Assembly (NCBI GenBank): GCA_023139715.1
Contig: JAGLNB010000036.1
Span: forward strand, 1 to 9,018
Direction of reading: 5' to 3'
Length of the DNA stretch: 9,018 nucleotides
Source: Planctomycetota bacterium
Lineage (GTDB): Bacteria > Planctomycetota > Phycisphaerae > Sedimentisphaerales > Anaerobacaceae
A program made the translations under genes and the position numbers. Below, in pieces: positions 1 to 6,159 of this stretch; the first letter of the stretch is position 1; each line of letters starts with the position of its first letter. Below the pieces are notes generated by a model. The model was not told the origin of the DNA and did not search any database. It saw only the letters and a list, made by a program, of their open reading frames with translations.

Positions 1-356
1 TGCGAGCCGAGACCATACAAAACACAACGCTTGGCCTTATTTTAAGTGCCAATCTTCAGGGTAAATACAAAATCGAAATTGTTAATCTCGAGGCGGTAAT
101 AAGTGCTGTAGCTATTCGCTCTACTGCCGAAGCCAAGCGTGCCTATGAAAATATGCGTTACCAGGTGATACTTGAAATTGACGATAATGATAAGGATATA
201 ATTTCAATTGATGAGCCGCTGCGAAAAGAGTTGATTTATAATTTTCCATCTGAATATATTCGCAAAGATGAGATAATTTTGAATCAGCCGCCGGTTGTTG
301 CTCGTTTTCGACTGGTGCCGATTTCCAAAACAGATGTTCCCTCCGCAAACCACTAG
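1..356 (+). CDS. C-terminal part of an unrecognised protein (5' end outside window)
   Basis: A reading frame is open from the left edge (first full codon at base 3) to a TAG at 354-356, giving 117 residues of a longer protein. It begins RAETIQNTTLGL and ends VARFRLVPISKTDVPSANH. The ATG at 153 is internal, because the frame continues upstream without a stop and with the same character. The visible part is mixed alpha/beta, has no clear membrane segment, and is charged in the middle (EIDDNDKD). It resembles a soluble or extracytoplasmic beta-rich C-terminal domain. A YbbR-like repeat domain crossed my mind, but no motif confirms it. It converges on cstA with only three bases between the two stops, so any terminator for either gene must lie inside the other. 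Coding status is likely; function is unknown. Confidence 0.6.
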   Translation, partial: RAETIQNTTLGLILSANLQGKYKIEIVNLEAVISAVAIRSTAEAKRAYENMRYQVILEIDDNDKDIISIDEPLRKELIYNFPSEYIRKDEIILNQPPVVARFRLVPISKTDVPSANH

Positions 357-359
357 TTT

Positions 360-2009
360 TTAGGATTTAGCTTTTTTTACTTTTACTACAGTTGCTATTG
401 CTGTGTAGCCGAGAAACATCGCCATAATAATCAGAATCATAGCTATTACAGACAGCATAATCTGCGGCTCTTCAACAGCAAGGAAGCAATACGTTTTGTA
501 CGCAAGAGCTGCTATTGTGGTGGCGAGCATTATAACTGCTGGAATTGCAGTGAAGATAAAATTACGTTTCCTATTCAGCAGATACACACTTACAACAATC
601 AATACAATACTTGCGATTAGCTGATTTGCCGCTCCGAACAGTGGCCATATTGCCTGCCAGTTTCCCAGCGCCAAAATCCCCGCCAAAATTCCGACAAGTA
701 AAACAGCTGCGTATTTATTTTTCATAAGCGGAATTTTGAATGTTTCGCCGAGCAGTTCGCTGCACAAATATCTTGTAATTCTTGTAGCCGTATCGAGTGT
801 TGTCATTACAAAAGTTTTGAGCATTGTTATTCCGATTATCATTCCGAATCCGGCAAATATTGGTTTTGTTAATTGGCCGTAGCCGGCGCCGAATGCTTTT
901 ATACAGCCGCCGTTTTTGAAAATTTCCTGATACGTTAATCCGGTTATTCCGCTCGGCGAATTTTTCCAGTATAGCCCGGCAGAGACAGCCATTACAGCGA
1001 GGATTGCCAGGGCGCTTTCTGTAATCATTGCTCCGTAGCCGATTATGCGAGCATCTTTCATTTTAGAAATTTGTTTCGCAGTAGTTCCGCTTGCGACGAG
1101 TGAATGAAATCCGCTGATGGCTCCGCAGGCAACGGTAACGAGCAGCATCGGCCACATCCAGCCATTGGCCGTTGAAAAAGATATTGCAGCTGGTGTTTGC
1201 ATTTGTGGCCGGGTAATAATCAGTCCGAGAAAGCCAAAGAACATTCCTATGTAGAGTACCGCTCCGGCCAGGTGGTCTCTCGGCTGCAAGAGTAGCGTAA
1301 CCGGCGTAACCGAGGCAACCATTCCATAGACAAGCAGTATAACTGTCCACCATTTTTCGGGATTTTGCACGGGCAGTGAGACCGGCACATAATATCCAAT
1401 TACAATTAAGCCGAACAAAAGTAATACGCCGGCAATCGAGCAGAGCAGAACGCCGATTTGCATTCGATACATCAGCCAGCCAATTACGACAGCTACAACT
1501 ATTAATCCGAAAGTTGGAATCACAACCTGCGGCGTAGTTGCCAGTGTTTTTCCCGCCACCGCAGCAAAGACAGCCACCACAAGAATAAGCGTTAGAAATG
1601 CGAATATTGCGAACATTAATTTGCTCGTTTTTCCCATCACGTTTTCTGTAATGGTAGTAATTGATTTCCCTTTATGTTTGAGTGAAATTGTCAGCGTTGT
1701 AAAATCGTGTACAGCTCCGAAGAAGATTCCGCCGACAACAATCCAGATAACTGCCGGCAGCCATCCCCAATACAGGCAGGCGATTACCGGCCCGATGATT
1801 GGCGCTGCTCCTGCGATTGATGCGAAGTGATGGCCGAACAAAATACTCCAGTGTTTTGCCGGCACATAATCGACACCGTCATTTATTTCTACTGCCGGCG
1901 TGATTTCATTTTCGTCAAGCCCGACCCACTGTTTGACTTTTTTGCTGTAGAAAATATATCCGGCTATTAAAGCGGCTATTGCCAGTGATGTAATTAGAAG
2001 AGAGCTCAT
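360..2009 (-). CDS. cstA: CstA-family carbon starvation / pyruvate-peptide transporter
   Basis: A 549-residue integral membrane protein with about fourteen hydrophobic segments by eye. Family signatures are FGHHFASIAGAAPIIGP (58-74), GAVHDF (98-103), QPRDHLAG (242-249), the LDTATR region (405-410) and PLFGAANQL (456-464). Known CstA-family members are inner-membrane importers: E. coli BtsT takes up pyruvate and CstA is linked to peptide and pyruvate uptake during carbon starvation. Substrate cannot be assigned here. It is shorter than the roughly 700-residue E. coli proteins and nearer the length of compact Gram-positive-type members, so it looks complete. The start ATG (2007-2009) has a good GGAG about eight bases upstream. 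It lies 29 bases downstream of der on the same strand with no hairpin between, so it is probably cotranscribed with der. The gene stops at 360, three bases from the end of the convergent gene. Confidence 0.93.
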   Translation of the reverse strand: MSSLLITSLAIAALIAGYIFYSKKVKQWVGLDENEITPAVEINDGVDYVPAKHWSILFGHHFASIAGAAPIIGPVIACLYWGWLPAVIWIVVGGIFFGAVHDFTTLTISLKHKGKSITTITENVMGKTSKLMFAIFAFLTLILVVAVFAAVAGKTLATTPQVVIPTFGLIVVAVVIGWLMYRMQIGVLLCSIAGVLLLFGLIVIGYYVPVSLPVQNPEKWWTVILLVYGMVASVTPVTLLLQPRDHLAGAVLYIGMFFGFLGLIITRPQMQTPAAISFSTANGWMWPMLLVTVACGAISGFHSLVASGTTAKQISKMKDARIIGYGAMITESALAILAVMAVSAGLYWKNSPSGITGLTYQEIFKNGGCIKAFGAGYGQLTKPIFAGFGMIIGITMLKTFVMTTLDTATRITRYLCSELLGETFKIPLMKNKYAAVLLVGILAGILALGNWQAIWPLFGAANQLIASIVLIVVSVYLLNRKRNFIFTAIPAVIMLATTIAALAYKTYCFLAVEEPQIMLSVIAMILIIMAMFLGYTAIATVVKVKKAKS

Positions 2010-2038
2010 TTTAATTCTCCATTCTAAATTTTCAATTC
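2010..2038 (-). promoter_or_regulatory. Ribosome binding site of cstA in the der-cstA spacer
   Basis: On the minus strand the 29-base spacer reads AATGGAGAATTAAAA into the cstA ATG, giving a GGAG eight bases from the start. The spacer has no promoter-like pair and no hairpin, which supports cotranscription of der and cstA. Confidence 0.6.
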
Positions 2039-3361
2039 CTATTTCCTATGCGGCTTGACGAGCAGTTTTATTGGCACCTCCGCCATTGGCAGCATAGATT
2101 TTAATCTGCCCTCAATAAATCTCATATAGTTTTCTTCGAAGAGATGTATTTTATTTACGAACATCATAATTGTAACCGGATTGATGCCGATTTGTGTTGC
2201 GTAATAAATTTTCGGCCAGCCGGCTTTATTTCTTTTTGTTGAGCCGGCCCTTTCTTCTTTTATTATTTCGAACGCTTTATTCAGTTTTGGCGTAGCGATT
2301 TGTGTTGTTGTCTGCTTAAATATTTCAGCTGCGAGGTCTAATATGGTTTGAACATTTTTTGATTCCGTTGCGGTAGTAAATGCAATTGGAGCGTATCTTA
2401 ATCCTGGCAGCATTTTGGTTAAATAATCTTCGTAATCTTCTGTTGACGCTGTATCTTTTGCGAGGTCCCATTTATTTATAACGATGATACAGCTTTTATA
2501 TTCTTCTGCGATTAGTTTTGCCAGTTTTTTATCGACCTGTGAAATTGGCGTGGCTGCATCGATTAGGAACATTACAATGTCAGCTCTTCTGACGGATTCT
2601 GATGCTCGTATAAAGCTGTAGAATTCTATACTGTCAGCCATTTTATTTTTTTTCCGCACGCCCGCTGTATCTATAACCACGAAAGTTTTTCCATCTTTTT
2701 CGAATCGCACATCGACTGAATCTCTTGTTGTTCCTGGTATTTCGCTTACGATAACTCTTTTGTCATCTCCAACGATAGCATTTACAAGTGTGCTTTTTCC
2801 TGCGTTTCTTTTTCCCACGATAGCCATTTTCATAATTGGCGTTGGCGGTTTTTCTGACGTTGCAACTTTTAATTCGTCCAAAACTTTTTCAAGCAGTTTT
2901 GATTTGTTCATATTATTTGTCGCTGAAACGCAGAGGAATTCACCGAACCCCAGCCGCGCAAATTCGCCGGCTGCCGGAAACATTTTTGCTGAATCAGCTT
3001 TATTTGCTACGCCGATTACTTTTATATTTTCTTTTTTTAGAAGTTGTGCAATGGTTTTATCGAGCGGCACGATCCCATCTCTAATATCCACAACGAACAG
3101 TATTATGTCAGCTTTTGCGATTGCCTGATGGATTTGCGATTCGATATGTTCGCTTAGTTGTTGTGAATCGACGATTCCGTAACCGCCGGTATCGATTAGC
3201 TCGATATATTTATCATCTCTTTCGATAATAGCGCTTACTCGGTCGCGAGTTACGCCAGCTGTTGCCTCGACAATGCTGATTCTTTTACCTGCGAGAGCGT
3301 TTAGCAAGCTGCTTTTTCCTACGTTTGGCCGGCCGATTATAGCTATTGTTGGTATTGCCAT
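2039..3361 (-). CDS. der: Ribosome-assembly GTPase Der (EngA), two G domains plus KH-like domain
   Basis: A 440-residue tandem GTPase, normal length for Der. G domain 1 has GRPNVGKSS (10-18), TAGVTRD (34-40), DTGG (57-60), NKAD (120-123) and SATNN (146-150). G domain 2 has GKRNAGKST (183-191), PGTTRD (209-214), DTAG (231-234) and NKWD (296-299). A KH-like C-terminal domain fills roughly 350-437 and ends in a basic tail (KPHRK). Der acts in late 50S subunit maturation and is essential in many bacteria. The second P-loop departs from the usual GRPNVGKST: Lys replaces Arg, Arg replaces Pro and Ala replaces Val, although the essential GxxxxGKS/T is kept. The ATG at 3359-3361 is preceded by a modest TTAGG about ten bases upstream. 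It is the first gene of a probable der-cstA unit; a TATAAT on the minus strand at 3492-3497 may drive it. Confidence 0.97.
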   Translation of the reverse strand: MAIPTIAIIGRPNVGKSSLLNALAGKRISIVEATAGVTRDRVSAIIERDDKYIELIDTGGYGIVDSQQLSEHIESQIHQAIAKADIILFVVDIRDGIVPLDKTIAQLLKKENIKVIGVANKADSAKMFPAAGEFARLGFGEFLCVSATNNMNKSKLLEKVLDELKVATSEKPPTPIMKMAIVGKRNAGKSTLVNAIVGDDKRVIVSEIPGTTRDSVDVRFEKDGKTFVVIDTAGVRKKNKMADSIEFYSFIRASESVRRADIVMFLIDAATPISQVDKKLAKLIAEEYKSCIIVINKWDLAKDTASTEDYEDYLTKMLPGLRYAPIAFTTATESKNVQTILDLAAEIFKQTTTQIATPKLNKAFEIIKEERAGSTKRNKAGWPKIYYATQIGINPVTIMMFVNKIHLFEENYMRFIEGRLKSMLPMAEVPIKLLVKPHRK

Positions 3362-3387
3362 ATTTTGATTGCCTAACTGTTTATTTT

Positions 3388-3413
3388 ATTTAATCGCAGA
3401 TTACACTGATTTC
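3388..3413 (-). repeat. Short dispersed repeat remnant (AATCNGNGN units), left copy
   Basis: Read on the minus strand this segment contains the 9-base units AATCAGTGT and AATCTGCGA followed by TTAAAT. Over about 25 bases it matches the plus-strand segment 5799-5823, with two mismatches and one single-base gap. The two therefore form an imperfect inverted repeat about 2.4 kb apart that encloses the two-gene cassette. It lies inside the presumed der leader. Confidence 0.55.
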
Positions 3414-3491
3414 TAAAAAGGACTTTTCTTATTTTACCATTGCGAGGCACTTTTAGCACGTTTCTCACATTTGTTTCGTTATAGCCGATTG

Positions 3492-3520
3492 ATTATACAG
3501 GAATTGCCAGCTATTTGAAA
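3492..3520 (-). promoter_or_regulatory. Candidate der-cstA promoter
   Basis: On the minus strand a perfect TATAAT (3492-3497) lies about 130 bases upstream of the der start. A poor -35 (TTTCAA, 3515-3520) is 17 bases further upstream. The -10 is convincing and the -35 is weak. Transcription would begin near 3485 and give a leader of roughly 120 bases that includes the repeat remnant. Confidence 0.3.
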
Positions 3521-3706
3521 CACAGATTTTGTATTGCGTGTCTAACCCTGCTGGCACCTTGTTAAAGTCATATAGAACTAAAATTACGTATCCAAAACCA
3601 AGGAGAAAAATTTTATCCACCATTTCTTTACATGTATGTATTTAATTGTTACTATCAAAATATATCTGTTTGTATGCAAAGTTTGGGTCAACATAAGGCA
3701 GAAAGA

Positions 3707-3734
3707 TTGACGATAATAATAACTAAGCTAGGAT
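3707..3734 (+). promoter_or_regulatory. Candidate sigma-70 promoter of the YwgA-like/HD cassette
   Basis: TTGACG (3707-3712) is followed after 16 bases by TAGGAT (3729-3734), which overlaps GATAAT (3732-3737). Transcription would start near 3741, immediately before the ribosome-binding sequence AAAGGGA (3741-3747), so the leader would be very short. The short leader is a reason for caution, because an upstream promoter is possible. Confidence 0.3.
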
Positions 3735-3740
3735 AATAAA

Positions 3741-3747
3741 AAAGGGA
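3741..3747 (+). promoter_or_regulatory. Ribosome binding site of the YwgA-like gene
   Basis: AAAGGGA ends six bases before the ATG at 3754. It supports that start codon over any further upstream. Confidence 0.6.
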
Positions 3748-3753
3748 CTTTTT

Positions 3754-4242
3754 ATGGATAGACAACAGGTTGGCGTTATGCTTGTGCTAGAAGATGGCTT
3801 AGGGCTGAAATTTGATATTTCTTGTTTTAATGACCGCCTTATATGCCAGAAGGCGATTTATTTAGCCCAAGCAGTGGGCATTAATCTTGGCTATTATTAT
3901 CACTGGTATCTGCATGGTCCTTATTGTTCGTCATTGACAAAGGATGGTTACGATATAAATACTGAGATACAATCAAGGGAATGGGATGAGTGGCAGCTTG
4001 ACGAAGCATCAAGAACAAAACTTAAAAAAATTAGACGGGTTTTCGATGTACAAGATAGGAAACAGCTGGCAAGCAAAATTGAACTGTTTGCGTCAGTTCA
4101 TTTTTTAATCGATCGAAAGCGGGTAACGGATCGAAATGTTACGGAGATAACAGATACACTTAGGCGGTTTGATAAGCCCTTTGACGAAAGTCAAGTGAGG
4201 AAGGCGTTGGAGGAGCTTGAGAGTTATGAGTTCCTCCGTTAA
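3754..4242 (+). CDS. YwgA-like / SocA-Panacea-like small partner protein
   Basis: A 162-residue soluble, largely helical protein. The N-terminal part has RLICQKAIYLAQ (28-39), then a Gly/Tyr-rich turn and WYLHGPYCSSL (51-61). This layout of an xxQKxIYxxQ helix followed by a YGPY/HGPY turn is that of YwgA-family proteins, and it recalls the DUF4065 (SocA/Panacea) fold used by many antitoxins. I assign it by motif style only. The C-terminal half (about 80-162) is charged and helical and carries no catalytic motif I recognise. It is followed with a 17-base overlap by an HD phosphohydrolase. As I recall, Bacillus subtilis has the same neighbours, ywgA beside ywfO. That pairing suggests the small protein regulates, neutralises or targets the HD enzyme, which is an inference. 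The ATG at 3754 has AAAGGGA upstream, and the stop is TAA at 4240-4242. Confidence 0.8.
   Translation: MDRQQVGVMLVLEDGLGLKFDISCFNDRLICQKAIYLAQAVGINLGYYYHWYLHGPYCSSLTKDGYDINTEIQSREWDEWQLDEASRTKLKKIRRVFDVQDRKQLASKIELFASVHFLIDRKRVTDRNVTEITDTLRRFDKPFDESQVRKALEELESYEFLR
4209..4215 (+). promoter_or_regulatory. Strong ribosome binding site that fixes the HD gene start
   Basis: GGAGGAG lies inside the last codons of the upstream gene, ten bases before the ATG at 4226. It selects this ATG over the in-frame TTG at 4217, which would sit one base after the site and so cannot be used. The arrangement suggests translational coupling of the pair. Confidence 0.7.
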
Positions 4243-5683
4243 AACTGTCTCCGGAAAATTCATTGTCGATTCAATTCATGGGGATATCCATCTTACCGAA
4301 GCCGAATGGAAAATTATTGATACTCCATCATTTCAACGGCTTCGTCGAATTAAGCAACTCCAAATGAGCCAAGTGACTTATCCTAATGCTACCCACACGC
4401 GTTTTTCGCATTCCTTGGGAACACTTGGTTTGATGGCCAAAATCCTTGATATTACAGAAGATCTTGGATTAAAAAATAAAGAAGAACCTGAAAATCTTCG
4501 CCTTGCGGCTTTGCTTCATGATGTAGGCCATTATCCATATTCTCACCTAATGGAAACTATCGATAATGTTATACTTGCAGAAGATTTAATTTCACAAAGC
4601 AGCGGAGGGAAATCGGTCAAGAAGTCCCTCGATACGAAACAAATGAATCCTTATCCAGGGCACACTGAGCTTGGAGCGTTAATAGTAACGAGTCATCCGG
4701 ACATTATTGAGGCAATAGGCAATAAGGATAGGGCTAAAGAAGTTGCAGACTTTTTAACGCACTCAACTACGAAAAGTCCTCAGTTAAGCAAATTAATTGC
4801 AAGCAGTCTGGATCTTGATCGGCTTGATTATTTACTAAGAGATTCACAGGCAACAGGTGTGCCTTTTGGCCATATAGATATAAATTATCTTTTAAATAAT
4901 CTGAAATTAAGTCCAAGTGGGATGCTTGGTATTTTGAAAAAAGCTATTCCAGCTGTGGAACAATTTCTTTTAGCACGGTTTTTTATGCATCGATGTGTTT
5001 ATTATCACAAAACCACGTATAGTTTGGAGGAAGCGTGTAAACAGTTATTGCGTAGGGTTCGTGATAGCGATACATGCAATTATGGTCTTGCGGTAAAAGG
5101 TGATGATGTTAAAGAAATAGTTAAATCTGCCGATAAGCTTCAAGAGTTTGATGACTCTTATATTGACAATATTGTCCGAAAAGCAGTTAAAGACGATAAA
5201 GAAGTTGTCAGGGCACTTGCAATATCTATACAGAGCCGAAAACCACCCAAGCTGTTAAAAGAAGTGTGTGTTTTTAGCGACAAAGAAGATGAAAATCATC
5301 GCGGGACAATTTTTCACCAAAACTGCAAATTTCAACTGGAAAAACTAGCTTCTGATTTTGAAATACCACTTGGCCAGTTTCTGTACTGTGCACCCAAGGC
5401 AATTGTGCTGGAGAAGAATATTAATCTTCGAAAAATAAGTGAAGTACAGGATATGACGGAAGATGAAAAGTCTGCGCAACTCAGTGAGGAAGAGGAGCTT
5501 ATAAGAGTTTTTTCTGGAAACGATGAGAAAGAGCCAAAGTCTCTATCTGAAATTGAACACAGCATTATCAATAAATGCGCAAACCAGTCTTTCAAAATAT
5601 TTCGCTTATATGTGGTTTATGACGGTAATGACAGAGTTGAAAAAATACGGCAATTAGAGACAGCGGTTCAACGCTGGGAATAG
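4226..5683 (+). CDS. SAMHD1/YwfO-like HD-domain phosphohydrolase (predicted dNTPase)
   Basis: 485 residues from the ATG at 4226. The N-terminus (SGKFIVDSIHGDIHLTEAE, then FQRLRRIKQL) is typical of the SAMHD1/dGTPase-like HD family. HD metal ligands are all present: H62 in HTRFSHSLG, H98-D99 in LLHDVGH, and D198 in LDLDRLDYLLRDS. By recalled alignment with human SAMHD1 these match H167, H206, D207 and D311. R59, H102, H107, H146, Y202 and D206 also fit the active-site set. Known family members hydrolyse dNTPs to nucleosides and triphosphate; the substrate here is inferred. Residues after about 330 are less conserved, include an acidic stretch (about 408-433) and show no motif I know. The gene overlaps the YwgA-like gene by 17 bases. 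Nothing is broken, so the enzyme is expected to be active, in the cytoplasm. Alternative: an HD enzyme acting on another nucleotide. Confidence 0.88.
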   Translation: MSSSVKTVSGKFIVDSIHGDIHLTEAEWKIIDTPSFQRLRRIKQLQMSQVTYPNATHTRFSHSLGTLGLMAKILDITEDLGLKNKEEPENLRLAALLHDVGHYPYSHLMETIDNVILAEDLISQSSGGKSVKKSLDTKQMNPYPGHTELGALIVTSHPDIIEAIGNKDRAKEVADFLTHSTTKSPQLSKLIASSLDLDRLDYLLRDSQATGVPFGHIDINYLLNNLKLSPSGMLGILKKAIPAVEQFLLARFFMHRCVYYHKTTYSLEEACKQLLRRVRDSDTCNYGLAVKGDDVKEIVKSADKLQEFDDSYIDNIVRKAVKDDKEVVRALAISIQSRKPPKLLKEVCVFSDKEDENHRGTIFHQNCKFQLEKLASDFEIPLGQFLYCAPKAIVLEKNINLRKISEVQDMTEDEKSAQLSEEEELIRVFSGNDEKEPKSLSEIEHSIINKCANQSFKIFRLYVVYDGNDRVEKIRQLETAVQRWE

Positions 5684-5709
5684 TATTACGTAACATAAGT
5701 GGCATAAAA

Positions 5710-5823
5710 CCGTGTTAATCCGTGGTTAATTTTGTACCCTAAAAACCTCTGTGTTCTCTGCGGCCTCTGTGGCTAATTTTTCCGCTTTTTTAATCAGTGA
5801 AATCAGCGGAATCTGCGATAAAT
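5710..5823 (+). repeat. Degenerate 9-10 base repeat array (CTCTGNGNN / AATCNGNGN units)
   Basis: Three blocks. Block 1 has CCGTGTTAAT and CCGTGGTTAAT (5710-5730). Block 2 has three 9-base units in tandem, CTCTGTGTT, CTCTGCGGC and CTCTGTGGC (5747-5773). Block 3 has AATCAGTGA, AATCAGCGG and AATCTGCGA (5792-5818). The units share an NTCNGNG core. From memory, similar stretches occur widely between genes in planctomycetes and some deltaproteobacteria; I cannot verify this here. It is non-coding, with no spacer structure like CRISPR. Confidence 0.7.
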
Positions 5824-5858
5824 TTCGCGCTCCAAAAACTTTCCAAAACGATTGATTT

Positions 5859-5894
5859 AAAAAAAAGAGGCAGTGAAAAAACTCGCTTCTTTTT
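5859..5894. terminator. Candidate bidirectional terminator hairpin
   Basis: AAAAAGAGGC (5862-5871) pairs with GCTTCTTTTT (5885-5894) over ten positions, with one G-T wobble and a 13-base loop. Eight A residues on the left give a T run for minus-strand transcripts, and the T-rich right arm serves plus-strand ones. It suits the region between the convergent HD cassette and pckG. The stem is AT-rich, so strength is uncertain. Confidence 0.4.
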
Positions 5895-5906
5895 GACAAA
5901 AAACGT

Positions 5907-5936
5907 TCAAAAACACTCCCTTTTTGACTGTTTTTT
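5907..5936 (+). terminator. Candidate plus-strand terminator of the HD cassette
   Basis: TCAAAAA (5907-5913) and TTTTTGA (5921-5927) form a seven-base stem around CACTCCC, followed after CTG by six T (5931-5936). The stem is weak, but the hairpin plus T run is in the right place for the end of the HD gene transcript. Confidence 0.35.
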
Positions 5937-6022
5937 CCTTGCCTATCTTATCCAGATTACGTAAAGTGATTTACCCCCCTTTGATTTTGGGCTAAAAACA
6001 AGGATTGGCCGAAAAATCGAAC

Positions 6023-6053
6023 AAAAAAAACCCGAAAAATGCCATATTTTCGG
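6023..6053 (-). terminator. Second hairpin with T run downstream of pckG
   Basis: On the minus strand CCGAAAA (6053-6047) pairs with TTTTCGG (6038-6032) around an eight-base loop. One G and then eight T (6030-6023) follow. It lies about 110 bases past the pckG stop, behind a stronger terminator, so it may be a backup terminator or the end of an unknown short transcript. Confidence 0.45.
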
Positions 6054-6106
6054 ATTTTGCACTCCACAAATCGAAATTTTTTTCGACGATTTTGATTGAA
6101 AATGAC

Positions 6107-6140
6107 CCAAAGAAAACCCTGCCATAGTGATGGCAGGGCT
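6107..6140 (-). terminator. Rho-independent terminator of pckG
   Basis: CCCTGCCA (6117-6124) and TGGCAGGG (6131-6138) form a perfect eight-base stem, nine with the closing T-A pair. On the minus strand the stem is followed by TTTTCTTT. It lies about 20 bases after the pckG stop codon, as expected for an intrinsic terminator. Confidence 0.85.
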
Positions 6141-6159
6141 AACCAAAAACGCACATTCA

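Larger units (their letters stand above)
3362..3753. other. Intergenic region between divergent der and the YwgA-like/HD cassette
   Basis: This 392-base non-coding stretch holds a repeat remnant near der (3388-3413), a possible der promoter (minus strand, around 3492-3520) and, at its right end, a candidate promoter and ribosome-binding site for the cassette. The middle (about 3520-3700) is AT-rich, and I see no RNA gene, hairpin or riboswitch there. A 34-codon open frame at 3632-3736 has no usable ribosome-binding site and is not annotated as a gene. Confidence 0.6.
5684..6159. other. Intergenic spacer between convergent HD cassette and pckG
   Basis: These 476 bases have no supportable gene. 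From left to right they hold a degenerate repeat array (5710-5818), then a run of AT-rich hairpins with A and T tracts (5859-6053), then the strong pckG terminator (6107-6140). The two short minus-strand frames here (5943-6160) run through the terminator hairpins and do not look like protein genes. A small RNA on the minus strand between the pckG terminator and the next hairpin is conceivable but unsupported. Confidence 0.6.

Noticed and set aside
2760..3128. Plus-strand frames opposite der
   Set aside because: They are antisense shadows of a well-conserved GTPase gene and show no domain of their own.
3436..3460. ATTGCGAGGCAC, similar to the start of known dispersed hairpin repeats
   Set aside because: Only one arm is present and no inverted partner follows, so it is too short to call.
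3632..3736. 34-codon open frame upstream of the YwgA-like gene
   Set aside because: The only AGGAG is about 27 bases before the ATG, composition is not protein-like, and it ends over the candidate promoter.
4217..5683. Upstream TTG start for the HD gene (488 residues)
   Set aside because: The TTG is one base after the GGAGGAG site, too close for initiation; the ATG at 4226 has proper spacing.
5710..5823. Possible CRISPR array
   Set aside because: The units are 9-10 bases, degenerate and contiguous, with no unique spacers and no cas genes in the window.
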